64,000 nucleotides of DNA from Cerrena zonata (taxonomy: Eukaryota > Basidiomycota > Agaricomycetes > Polyporales > Cerrenaceae): positions 248,001-312,000 of the forward strand of contig JASBNA010000042.1 of NCBI GenBank assembly GCA_038087015.1, read 5' to 3'. Below the pieces are notes generated by a model. The model ran no database searches. It was not told the origin of the DNA and saw only the letters and a list, made by a program, of their open reading frames with translations. Below are positions 19,901 to 29,000 of the stretch, piece after piece. Position 1 is the first letter of the stretch, and each line of letters begins with the position of its first letter. Both the position numbers and the translations under genes were made by a program.

Positions 19901-21495
19901 CGAGTATGAATTCTTCAACTAATTCAGTTGCCATTCCTGGTATTAGCAATTATGTTTTGAAGGAATTAGCTGCTATCCCCGACGAATCTTTCAAAACAAA
20001 TGATCCAATTGAGTTTGCATTATATAAATTAGAAGGTAGAAGATCAATAATTTCAAATAATGATAAAAATTTAACCAATCTTGAACGATTAGATAATTTG
20101 AATAAAGAATCAGAAACTCACAGTGAAAAATTTGATGAAACTGATATTATGGATCAAATTGCTAACGCTAATACCGAAGATGCCATAAGCTACTCAACCG
20201 ATGTTGCTAATTTAACTCAAGAACAACCATTAACTCCACGAAGACCAAATACTACAATGACATATAAAAGATCCACTAAAATGAAAAAGTTATTATCGAT
20301 TTCACCAAAAGATGAATTCAATCTTAACAGCAATAAGGATGACATTTTTTATTTTGGTAATTCTAATTCGAATGAAAATTCAAATTCAAATTCAAATAGT
20401 CAAACTAGCAGTCCGATTTTCTTACCAACACCAAAAGTCATTTTGGATGGTTATCATATATCATCAGATTTATTATCGGTGATGAACGTTATGAATAATG
20501 ATTCACATATCTCATTTATATTAAGTTATGATTCTACATCATTAGCAAATCATTTCACCATAATTGAAAAAGATATGTTACAAGAAATTGATTGGAAAGA
20601 ATTAATCGAGTTGAAATGGAATCAAGAATTAACTCCAGTTAATAGTTGGTTAGAAATCATTGTTAACGAAGAATATTATAATGAAAATAAAGGAGTTAAT
20701 TTAGTTATATCGAGATTCAATTTGATGGTGAATTGGATTATTTCCGAAATATTATTAACAAAGGATCAAGAAGAACGAATTAATATCATCTCACGATTCA
20801 TCCACATTGCTCAAAAATGTTTAGATTTACAAAATTTTTCATCATTAATGCAAATCATTTTAGCTTTGACTAGTGAAAAAATCCAAAAATTAAAAGACAC
20901 TTGGAATAACCTAGCACCGGGTGATATACTAACGTTGAAAAATTTGGAAGACTTAGCATCTCCATTCAAAAACTTTTTGAACATTAGATTATGTATTAAT
21001 CAAATCAAACCTTCTAAAGGTTGCATACCATTTGTTGGATTATACTTGTCAGATTTAATTTTCAATGCCGAAAGACCCAAATACGTTAAGAAAAAGGCAA
21101 CCCCAAAGAGAGAATTTTCATCTCCCGATAATGATAGCATATTTGCATCGCCTCCTCAAATTCCTGCCAACCATGCCCGTGATGACATTTCTTTTGCTGA
21201 TGGTAATAGCATTAGTGGATCCATCGGTGAAGCTACAGTAATGAATTCCTCAATCAATACTGCCACTGGTTTTGGTAACGGTACCATAAATTCGGACGAT
21301 GATGAGCAATTAATTAATTTTTCAAGATTTAGAACTTCGGTCCATATTGTGAAATCATTATCCCAATGCATCGAATGGTCTACTCATTACAAAATGAACA
21401 TCAACAACGAACTATTAAGTAAGTGTCTCTACATCAAGTCCTTAGACGAAGAAGAAATGAATTTTTGTCTTAAAAAATCGTTGCAATTGCAATAA
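16936..21495 (+). CDS. LTE1: Ras-type guanine nucleotide exchange factor Lte1, mitotic exit
   Basis: A 1519-residue protein starting at ATG 16936 (MDQEEYQEHSSGRKSF); a TTG ten codons upstream is not used. An N-terminal RasGEF-N/REM domain spans about residues 93-255 (LKALLVQLTSPEVIDYNF, FFLTYRIF, LLRTFVVLRHWLLNYF). The C-terminal CDC25-type RasGEF domain spans about 1185-1390 (NSWLEIIVNEEYYN, SRFIHIAQKCLDLQNFSSL, CIPFVGLYLSDLIF). A long Ser/Asn-rich spacer separates them. This architecture and length match S. cerevisiae Lte1 (1435), which acts in the bud cortex upstream of Tem1 in mitotic exit and spindle-position control. A Cdc25-type Ras GEF is less likely because no SH3 domain is present. 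The spacer includes a local NGNDDIE repeat. Confidence 0.85.
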   Translation: MDQEEYQEHSSGRKSFHKMRLFHPDKRLLGENQQLPSPSIDCQSEELLDLEESNNTSNATVINIVNESNRIHNDFQYNKHNESIFDDTYYFPSLTKENELIVKFDETNPDLINNATLKALLVQLTSPEVIDYNFICDFFLTYRIFTDSHTILTLLLTRIIWSLQYINTKQESNVKLGKLVLLRTFVVLRHWLLNYFVDDFKTNLYLCDTFIYNMNQITNESNLINEEMIFEKKIIGDLKNHWISLINEFWNINLSTQNILSYSLPIMSEITSIKKISKSNTEISIHTNPSFRRSAMLSLYDQKIHHKMLIFDDSNSINENPQFSINNLLLQHQSSRISLNNKLQDHKSQNKQVIKKKAQNKHNHMNLKDSSVVLKKTSNQQDVSNDENSGFSTNGNIKLPSSKIQSIVPPTPVKKMDYILKNSLTSSPKRKSNDPFDLTEPFKNDLNRKNSIKKLVDGWRKTFNHKQSDSSNDLNHLINNAINVINKDDVIKIGNRVDILSARIIDELEYLIRFYFKNSNDTINEIPDLNQNDEFVDVNDYDDTESNFEPSIAELGSPTKKSKRTSKISNDNITINDLSDLNIVKIDNLINIENSPRDMDKHESFQRPVLINWNDDDNLDNSNFVNGNDDIENSNFANGNDDIETSSKFDFSPSNNVSHDMGSTHEVNPSSNHEISPTSNISPSSNDIGSSSNEISPSTINNEDISSKRLAKASTQYFDVSSDLPVEPQSVQYTHSNNSNHSNNSNNSKHSKKSNRSQNSYNSSISTPSNITQYDAEIADLGIAISPISNNKVAKRISFTENVDNNKPMRSLSSKSNHSMMRRDSYKSYISYDSAISFSNNHENQTNKENYFENGLKKKSGCNNLRGAVNHKNNESNGSNTTNSTNDMNSLDLPVKVTTTSLSSIASRSSTRKSIRVSTLGALTELPFTNLNESSMSLFQQKKRNSVLPQRSSKTSDVGDSSIFSVVAKSRGASMKEDKKLENSSNKTPSMNSSTNSVAIPGISNYVLKELAAIPDESFKTNDPIEFALYKLEGRRSIISNNDKNLTNLERLDNLNKESETHSEKFDETDIMDQIANANTEDAISYSTDVANLTQEQPLTPRRPNTTMTYKRSTKMKKLLSISPKDEFNLNSNKDDIFYFGNSNSNENSNSNSNSQTSSPIFLPTPKVILDGYHISSDLLSVMNVMNNDSHISFILSYDSTSLANHFTIIEKDMLQEIDWKELIELKWNQELTPVNSWLEIIVNEEYYNENKGVNLVISRFNLMVNWIISEILLTKDQEERINIISRFIHIAQKCLDLQNFSSLMQIILALTSEKIQKLKDTWNNLAPGDILTLKNLEDLASPFKNFLNIRLCINQIKPSKGCIPFVGLYLSDLIFNAERPKYVKKKATPKREFSSPDNDSIFASPPQIPANHARDDISFADGNSISGSIGEATVMNSSINTATGFGNGTINSDDDEQLINFSRFRTSVHIVKSLSQCIEWSTHYKMNINNELLSKCLYIKSLDEEEMNFCLKKSLQLQ

Positions 21496-22231
21496 CTTTT
21501 TTTTTTTTTACTTCTATACTATGTTATTTTATATTTTTATTTTGCTTTCTAACTTCTTTTCTTCTACATGTATCTTATTTTAAGTTTTCTATTTTAATTC
21601 AATCTTCTTCCTTTCACCTTAATACTCATGATGTATTCTTCATATCAATAATAATATGTATTAATACTTGCTTTTCTGTTAGTTTTTGCAGTCAAAACGT
21701 TTGTTGGGTCGACGACTTCCGAGGGCGAACCCTCTCCACCGCTAAGTGTTCACGTGACCACACCCCCCGGTGACTCGTTTCGAGCCAACAAATTGTTTAT
21801 CTCCACACAATAAAAATATGGAGACTATCCACCTGTCCGATATCAACCAAGTGGAAGATTGAAGCTATATAAGGAAGAGTAAATCCACCTTTGATTGGGT
21901 AAGGAGGTGCTATTTTAAACGTTATTTGTTTATCAAATCGTCTTTTAACGAACCTCGCTTAATTTTGTGCTGGTTTGCTACGGTCACTAAGTTGAAAATT
22001 CGAGATTGTAAGGTAAAGTTATTGAAAATAGTTTACCTTGTTAACGACTGGCTACATCATATTACATACTCAAGGGTAATTGGTGTAATTTTGTTACAAA
22101 TAAGTCATCTTGCTAAAAAATTGTTAAGTTGTTGTATTGAATATCAAAATTGGTTTGAAGTTATCGATTGAATTCAATCAACTGAAACTAGTAGGGAAAA
22201 CAAAAAACAATCACCATTTTTGCTTCTGCTA
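21496..22231. other. Intergenic: LTE1 3' end and PEX22 promoter
   Basis: A 736-bp spacer. T-rich 3' region of LTE1, then a GC-richer patch (about 21700-21785) with a TCACGTGA palindrome and a CCCCCC run, then a TATATAAG-like box near 21868. An 81-codon open stretch (21926-22171) has no recognisable homology and was not called. Confidence 0.5.
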
Positions 22232-22912
22232 ATGAGTTCTAGATCACGTCAAGGGAATCCCAAATTGTGGTTAACTGCTTTGATAGCAACGTCCATTGCT
22301 ACTGTTTCTTATCAAGTTTATAATAACTATCTTAAACCTAGCATACAAGGAGAAGGAAAAGAAGAAGAAGAAGGAGAAGGGGCTAGTGAAAAAATGCATA
22401 CCAAACATCCACTTAAAGGTGATGAGCAACCAAGTAAGAAATTGAAAACTCATGATAAATATACTTCGAAATCCATTGCATTAACATTATCGCATTCAGT
22501 ATTAAATTCATCATTACCTTTAAATGATATTTTGTTGAACTCAGAAAATATTACTTTTATATTACCACCCAATTTATCACTTGATGATTTGGCATGTAAT
22601 ATCAAGATTGTCAATGAACCGGACAATACCAATACTAACAGTACAACAACAACCACTGCCAATACTACAATTAACTATAAACTACCTCAAACTTTGATTA
22701 AAAATTATAAATTATTGAACTGTAATAATATCCAAGGGTATTTTAATATTATCAAGAATTTGAAACCCGATATGTTATTAGTGTGTGCTGATGATTTAGG
22801 TATTAAAAGTGATATACCAAAGGATTTGAAGAGATTTGCTAAAGAAATCATCACCATAAATCAAGATCGTGATGATGTCTATTCAACAATTAGTCAAATA
22901 TTCATCAAATAA
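22232..22912 (+). CDS. PEX22: Peroxin Pex22, membrane anchor for Pex4
   Basis: A 226-residue protein from ATG 22232 (MSSRSRQGNPK). A single N-terminal hydrophobic segment at about residues 12-34 is followed by an acidic/basic linker and a soluble domain (SIALTLSHSVLNSSLPLND, FILPPNLSLDDLACN, GYFNIIKNLKPDMLLVCADD). This is the layout of Pex22, which anchors the ubiquitin-conjugating enzyme Pex4 on the peroxisome for Pex5 recycling. The N-terminal anchor plus the DILLNSENITFILPP-like block resemble Candida Pex22. Confidence is moderate because the family diverges fast. Confidence 0.75.
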   Translation: MSSRSRQGNPKLWLTALIATSIATVSYQVYNNYLKPSIQGEGKEEEEGEGASEKMHTKHPLKGDEQPSKKLKTHDKYTSKSIALTLSHSVLNSSLPLNDILLNSENITFILPPNLSLDDLACNIKIVNEPDNTNTNSTTTTTANTTINYKLPQTLIKNYKLLNCNNIQGYFNIIKNLKPDMLLVCADDLGIKSDIPKDLKRFAKEIITINQDRDDVYSTISQIFIK

Positions 22913-22990
22913 ATTACGTTGATTACGTTTACGATTCATTCTTTTCTACTATTTGTTTTACATATATATATATATTAGTTTTAATCATGT

Positions 22991-23887
22991 TTACCAACCT
23001 CTAGTCGATAATCTATCTTGAAGTTGTAAGCCACTAACACTAACACCCGGCATCATTTCACCCAAATCAGTAGAATATTCCAATACTTTGGCGGGATCAT
23101 CGTAATGAGTAGTTGCATTCACGATGGCTTTTGCCAATTTTTCGGGATTTGAAGATCTAAAAATCCCACTACCAACGAAAACACCTTCCATACCTAATTT
23201 CATACATAATGCAGCATCTGCTGGAGTGGCAACTCCACCAGCTGCAAAATTAACAACGGGGAATTTCCCATTCTTCTCAATCAAGTCCTCAAGTAATTTG
23301 ACGGGTATACGATACTCAATTGCTTTATCAGTCAAGAACTTTGTATCGGTTTTATTAGCCAAAATCAAATCAATTTCTCCCTTGATTTGTCTAATGTGTT
23401 TAACTGCTTCTGAAATATCCCCGGTCCCAGCTTCTCCTTTGGTTCTTAACATTGCTGCTCCTTCGTTAATTCTTCTTAAGGCTTCACCCAAATCCTTGGC
23501 CCCACAAACAAATGGAACCTTATAATGGGTCTTATCAATATGATAAGTTCTATCTGCCGGAGTTAATACCTCTGATTCATCAATATAATCAATTCCCAAA
23601 CTTTCCAAAAGTTGGGCCTCAATTAAATGTCCAATTCTAACTTTGGCCATAACTGGAATTGAAACGGCATTCATAATGTCCTTGATCATCTTTGGATCAG
23701 ACATCCTACACACTTGGCCCGATTTTCTCATGTCACTTGGAATCTTTTCTAATGCCATCACGGCAACAGCCCCAGCTTTTTCAGCAATAACTGCTTCCTC
23801 GACATTGGTAACATCCATAATCACCCCTCCCTTCAACATTTGGGCGAGGTTCTTGTTAATATTGTACGTAGAAGTCATCTTTGGCAA
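22991..23887 (-). CDS. SNZ1: Pyridoxal 5'-phosphate synthase, PdxS/Snz subunit
   Basis: A 298-residue (beta/alpha)8 enzyme that condenses ribose 5-phosphate, glyceraldehyde 3-phosphate and ammonia to make PLP de novo. The signature is complete: [20 protein letters not shown], the Lys of [29 protein letters not shown] and FVGSGIF. It forms a dodecamer fed with ammonia by the Sno glutaminase encoded divergently at 24327. The 5' leader contains a 30-bp direct duplication. Gcn4 sites in the shared promoter suggest starvation control, as for S. cerevisiae SNZ1/SNO1. Confidence 0.97.
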   Translation of the reverse strand: MPKMTSTYNINKNLAQMLKGGVIMDVTNVEEAVIAEKAGAVAVMALEKIPSDMRKSGQVCRMSDPKMIKDIMNAVSIPVMAKVRIGHLIEAQLLESLGIDYIDESEVLTPADRTYHIDKTHYKVPFVCGAKDLGEALRRINEGAAMLRTKGEAGTGDISEAVKHIRQIKGEIDLILANKTDTKFLTDKAIEYRIPVKLLEDLIEKNGKFPVVNFAAGGVATPADAALCMKLGMEGVFVGSGIFRSSNPEKLAKAIVNATTHYDDPAKVLEYSTDLGEMMPGVSVSGLQLQDRLSTRGW

Positions 23888-23894
23888 AGGTTTT

Positions 23895-23954
23895 TTGGTC
23901 TTGCTGCAATCCTCAAAGGCAATCTTGGTCTTGTTGCAATCCTCTAAAGCAATT
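23895..23954. repeat. 30-bp tandem duplication in the SNZ 5' leader
   Basis: Two adjacent 30-bp copies (23895-23924 and 23925-23954), each starting TTGGTCTTG, with four mismatches. It lies just upstream of the SNZ ATG, so it is probably in the transcribed leader or core promoter. Confidence 0.8.
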
Positions 23955-24062
23955 ACTGAAAAAACTTTGTCTTTATATATAAAGCTCTAAATTGACTCCG
24001 ACTTGGCTGTGATTTTGTCTTGCTCGGCAGCCAAACTCCCCGTCGCCTGGTGCCAGTGTCTC

Positions 24063-24069
24063 TGAGTCA
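24063..24069. promoter_or_regulatory. Gcn4 site TGAGTCA, SNZ/SNO promoter
   Basis: Perfect TGAGTCA midway between the two divergent vitamin B6 genes. Gcn4 controls SNZ1/SNO1 in S. cerevisiae. Confidence 0.65.
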
Positions 24070-24300
24070 CCGAATGAATCATTTTTGGCCCCACGAATAG
24101 TGCCTTTGCTGGTTCGATCGGCTTGGCCCTCCCTGCCCCCGCGTACGAGCAAAAAAAGAAGCCTCGTTCCGTCGAAACCCAGTCCGCCGGCCAGAGTCAA
24201 ATCATTGGGGAACCCGCTTCTTACCGGGGTATGCGTTTAGTAGGTATTCTTCTGATCGATTTTTTTCAGAAGATATATATATACTCGGGAGCTGGTTATT

Positions 24301-24307
24301 TGAGTCA
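24301..24307. promoter_or_regulatory. Gcn4-type site TGAGTCA next to the SNO start
   Basis: Second perfect TGAGTCA, ending 19 bp before the SNO ATG. Being so close to the start, it may be within the leader and not functional; the first site is the stronger candidate. Confidence 0.4.
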
Positions 24308-24326
24308 TTAGTTCAAGGTCGACAGC

Positions 24327-25070
24327 ATGACAAATCATAAGGTTGTTGGGGTTTTGGCGTTGCAAGGAGGTGTTGTAGAACACTTATCCCATTTCAAACG
24401 AGCCGTTGAGTCTAGTCCAGAGCAATACGGGCCATTTCAGCTTGAGTTTATCGAAGTAAAGACTTCAGATCAATTGCATAGATGTAATGCATTGGTTATA
24501 CCAGGGGGAGAAAGCACTGCGATATCATTAATTGCCGAACGGACTGGACTCTTAGCTCATTTGTATGAGTTTGTTGCTGACGAGTCCAAGGTAATTTGGG
24601 GTACATGTGCTGGATTGATATTATTGGCTAAACAAGTTGAAAATGCCAAAAGAGATCAGAAAATCTTGGGTGGGATGGATATCAAAGTGATAAGAAATGC
24701 ATTTGGTAGACAGCTTGATTCGTTCGAGTCAAATTTGGATTTTTCTTCTTTTATCCCCAATTTGAAGGACTTCCCAACCATTTTCATTCGGGCTCCAATT
24801 GTTGATCAAATATTGAACGAAAACCCTAGGCTAAATGAAAACCTCACCCATCCTCCTGTTCCCATGGCTAAATTGACCGATGGTATCACCGTCAGGTCGG
24901 AAAATCCTTATAGCAATTCATCTCCGGTGGAAATTCTACACCGACTTGAAAATGGGTTTATCGTTGCAGTGAAACAGGGAAATAAACTCGGTACTTCATT
25001 CCATCCAGAATTATCTGAAAATTTTTTGTTCCACAAATGGTTTCTTGATACGTTCGTTCTTGCTGATTGA
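24327..25070 (+). CDS. SNO1: Pyridoxal 5'-phosphate synthase glutaminase, PdxT/Sno subunit
   Basis: A 247-residue class I glutamine amidotransferase that releases ammonia for Snz. The oxyanion region (VIPGGESTAI), nucleophile Cys (WGTCAGLILL) and His-Glu pair (TSFHPELSENFLFHKW) are all present. The opening VVGVLALQGGVVEHL is diagnostic for the family. Length is slightly above that of bacterial PdxT because of yeast-type insertions (for example near KVIRNAFGRQLDSFES). It is head-to-head with SNZ, the usual fungal arrangement ensuring co-expression. Confidence 0.97.
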   Translation: MTNHKVVGVLALQGGVVEHLSHFKRAVESSPEQYGPFQLEFIEVKTSDQLHRCNALVIPGGESTAISLIAERTGLLAHLYEFVADESKVIWGTCAGLILLAKQVENAKRDQKILGGMDIKVIRNAFGRQLDSFESNLDFSSFIPNLKDFPTIFIRAPIVDQILNENPRLNENLTHPPVPMAKLTDGITVRSENPYSNSSPVEILHRLENGFIVAVKQGNKLGTSFHPELSENFLFHKWFLDTFVLAD

Positions 25071-26002
25071 TTCAAGGCTTACTAAAGTATCGCTTCCCCT
25101 TGCAAGTTACAGAAGCGGACATTACTAAGGCCTTCGGCTTATCAGCACGCACTTTCAAGGGCCAATTGTTTGTTGATAAAAGCAGATTTCCCATTCAAAC
25201 ATTCCATCTGCTGCTGCTGCAAAAAAAAAAAAGTCGTCGTCTTTGTCTTTGTATTGTTCGGTATCGGATGGATTGAGATGGACCAAAACGGACTCTTCTT
25301 TTGGAGGAGATTGCCCAATTTACCCAAGTCTAACTTGTCAAGCCATTATTGTTCTTTTTCAGATGGTGTGCCCAATTGGGGTCTTGTCCAAACTTTTAAG
25401 GGACGTAAATAATGAAAAAGCTTTTTAGTAGTATCGATATAATACAATGTCTTTATCAATACATTGTCACCCATTAAGTAGGTGCCCCTTTAACCTGTAA
25501 GATGACAAAGGAAGGTACACTGTTTGACTAAAAAAACTGAAAAATGAACAATGAGTGATGTATTTTTCAAATCAAACTCTACCTGTTTCTAGGATATGTA
25601 GCCAACAATAATCAGCACACACAAGTTGTCCTTTCAATTAGACTAAACTCGTAAGTAAGACTAAGTTTTCATTATGTCAAAGAAGATTATGTTGAAAATT
25701 TTCAGCCATTTTTGAGGTCTTCAAATGAGTTTCCGCGCTTCTCACCAGAGCCGATCTTACGAAGTTTTTTCTTTTGAGAGAAGGAGGCATGGAATTCATC
25801 AAACAAGTAAAGATAGTAAGTTGAATCGCCTTATTGAAGATAATTGTTTACTTGAACTATATAATAACCAAGTCCCCGGTCCAGTATTTATCAATATTAC
25901 CCTCATTTAGAAGTTTGAAGGCTCAGTAACGAAAGAAACCCACGAAAAAATCATTCTACATTTGCTTGCATTCGAAATTTAACCTTTTAACAACTTTGAA
26001 AG
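25071..26002. other. Intergenic: SNO 3' end and IML1 promoter
   Basis: A 932-bp spacer with an A-run at about 25220-25231 and several short overlapping ORFs of no recognisable homology. It presumably holds the IML1 promoter. I see no RNA gene. Confidence 0.5.
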
Positions 26003-29000
26003 ATGCAGCATGCAAGGTTCATCAAGTCAACCCAATCTTCCAATAAGAACGATGGAGAAAGCAGGCCTCCGAATCTAAGGCAAAACTCGGGTGCAAGTAA
26101 GAATAAACTATCTTTAAGTACAAGAAGAAATTTACAATCCTTACCGCCAATGCAAAACAGTCTAATGAATGCCAACAGCGCTGGAAGTACTTTGAAAATT
26201 GGTAGAAATAGCTTTGACGTTCTACATTCTTCTCCATCAATGGGTCACATGAATAATAATGATGTTTCTAACGCCAGATCACCCGCTAATAGCATATCAA
26301 AACAAAAGTCTTCCAATAACTCAATTACTGTGGGTACTATCAACTCTTCAAAAAACAGGAACTTTACTGATCCTTTGAACAATCCTCGATATTTAAAACA
26401 AGACAGTATAAGAAGCTCCAGTACTTCTCATTTATATAAGACCCAATCAGCTTCTCCATCAATCTATTCCCCGATTCCTCAAAATTTGTCAAACCAAGAT
26501 GAAATATCTCTTAGTCAGGACCCAGTCCAATTGATGATCTGGTTCCACGAGCTCAGAATGTCTACAGAAGATGTTATAATCGATCAGAATGTGATACCGG
26601 GATTGAAAATTGGTGATGTATGTGAAATTCAACCCCTTCGTAAAGCTGAGGATAATAACAACTCTCCAAATACCGCAAGTTCAATCGGTGCCACCAGTCC
26701 CAGCCAAATCCCTACTTCGGGTGATCAAGTTGGTACTAATAACCCACCAACTTTGAAAAACTCTGTCATATCAACCGCCTCAGGATCTTCCCCAACATCT
26801 CTTAATAAGGATCAAGTTAAAAAATTGTACTTCACAATTAAAAGCCAAAATCTACTCTCAAGTTTAAAAGAATCAACTCCTGCCTCTTCAAAATTGAACT
26901 TTCAATTATCACTCATTTCGAATCCTTTACAAAAATTACTCGATTTATTACCAAGAAGTTTGGTTCTGATAAGAGCCATAACTGATCTTGAATCCATCGA
27001 AGCAGATTCAATAGAAATTTTCATTAAAGATGTTAATTTATCAAGAGACTCAATGTGGAATTTCTCGTCTTCATTAGTTAGAAATTGTGTTTATATTGAT
27101 CAGAGACTTTCTTTTTTGAATAACAGATGTGGTGTGGTAAAGTATATTTATAAAAATGGCCAGAAGATTCTTTCAGCCTACATTGGTGAAAATACAAAAA
27201 TCGTTTATAGATCAGAAAGTGCTAAATTGACTTTCTTGATTCAATTATCTCGTGAGATGTGGCATTTTGAAGAAAACGGTGAAATAATGTTTCATAAATT
27301 GGTTAACACTTTATTCCCAAAAATTTTTAAGAATTGGAGAGATAAAAATACCCATCATTCAATAACCATTGTGTTATTTACGAGTATGGATTTAACAAAA
27401 ATCCCCTGGACTAGTCTAGGTCACGGAGAACGACCAAATAACCGCAGAGATTATTTCAGAGTTGTTGTTGATCAAATCAATATTCTTCATTGGGATAAGA
27501 TTATGGCAAACTTAAGATTAGAATTCGCAAATTTTAAAAGAGATGTCATGTTAAACTTAGGTGGTAATCCTATCGTCAATAATGTGTATAATGATATCGG
27601 ATTCGAGACTAGTCTAAACAACCCCGAAAGAGCTAGCCATTTCATGCAAGGTCAACAACTACCTTCTGTTAAAGGAAATATCCTTGAAGCAATAAATCTC
27701 GGTTTAACTTTGGTGACTGATAGATTCAGAAATACGGATTTAAAACATTGCTTGAGTCATTTCGTACTAATCACTCCTGGAACTGGTTTATTCGATGTTG
27801 ATTATAAGCTCATGCTTGAAACTTCTAAAAAAATGCATATTTTAGACCTTGCTTTAGATTTAATTTGTCTCAGTCAGCCTCCTTTACATATTGTTCCATT
27901 ATTTCGCTACAAAGATTCCGATCAAAACGGTAAATTAAGTTACTGTGTTCCTACATGGTGTGATATTTCCTTTTACAAAGACTCTTCAGAGTTCACCAGT
28001 CAATGGATCCCTCGTTGTAAAATTTATGAATTACAAATGATGGGTGTTATGGAGAACAATATTAATGATGCAACAGTCGAGAGATTAGATAACTTCAATG
28101 ATCCAAAATCGATAGTGGATGTAATGGACAAATATGATAACGACATTTTCAATAAACCGGATTCGAAAACAAAGAATGATAAAAGAAAGTCCCATGGAAT
28201 CAATGGTCATTATAAGAAAAGACAACACCATAAACATAAAAGTATAGATTTATCGGGCACTCTTTCTCTTATCAAACTGAATGATAATACTTCCGCATCA
28301 ACGGCTAAGATTGATGTTGGAACGAACGAATCTTCGGTTTTGGGAACTGTTACGAACATAGGATCAGAAAGCTCTGCTTTGTCTTCATTATATACATTGA
28401 ATAAGGTTACTGATGATAGCAAGTCTAAAGCTACTCCTGGTAATGCAAACTTTAGTCCAATGTCAGCTGCCTTGAAATCAATGAGAAGTACATTCAACCT
28501 TAATGGATCGAATCCTGTTAAGAGTTCTGTTTCTCCTTCAATTCAAGAATCGTCTGATAATAATGGTAGTATTTCAAAAGAATTCAATGAACACAACATC
28601 TCCGATAAAATCTCTAAACCTAAGGCCAGGAAAAAAGCTGGTTCAAAAAGAAAGGATTCACATTATTATATGACAAAACGTGATTTAGCTAACCAAAATA
28701 TGAACATGCAAACTAAAGGCACTCATGCTATTGACAATTCTAAAAACAAAAACTTCGAGCATCCGAATAAATTTTGGGTGGAGATTATCAATCCATCGCA
28801 AGAACTGCATTGCGACATCTTAGGGTTTCTCAGGTCAAGCAGATGGAATGACGTTTTCCCAGCAAAGATAAGAAGAAAACAGGTGAAATGGAGATCTTTC
28901 AATCACCTGCTGCTTTACCTACAACGACCGAATGTTTTCCCAACAAAAGAGCAGTTACAAGAAGACTATACCTTCCAAATATATACAGTAACTTTAAGCT

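Larger units (their letters stand above)
23888..24326. other. Bidirectional SNZ/SNO promoter
   Basis: A 439-bp divergent promoter. It is GC-rich in the middle, with two perfect TGAGTCA sites and a TGACTCC half-match near 23994, plus a tandem duplication close to SNZ. A TATATATATA stretch lies at about 24272-24282 near SNO. Confidence 0.7.

Noticed and set aside
21926..22171. An 81-codon ORF upstream of PEX22
   Set aside because: No ATG at the left end, no recognisable homology, and it lies in the promoter region.
25071..25910. Several 60-80 codon ORFs between SNO and IML1
   Set aside because: Overlapping, low quality, no homology, and no consistent frame.
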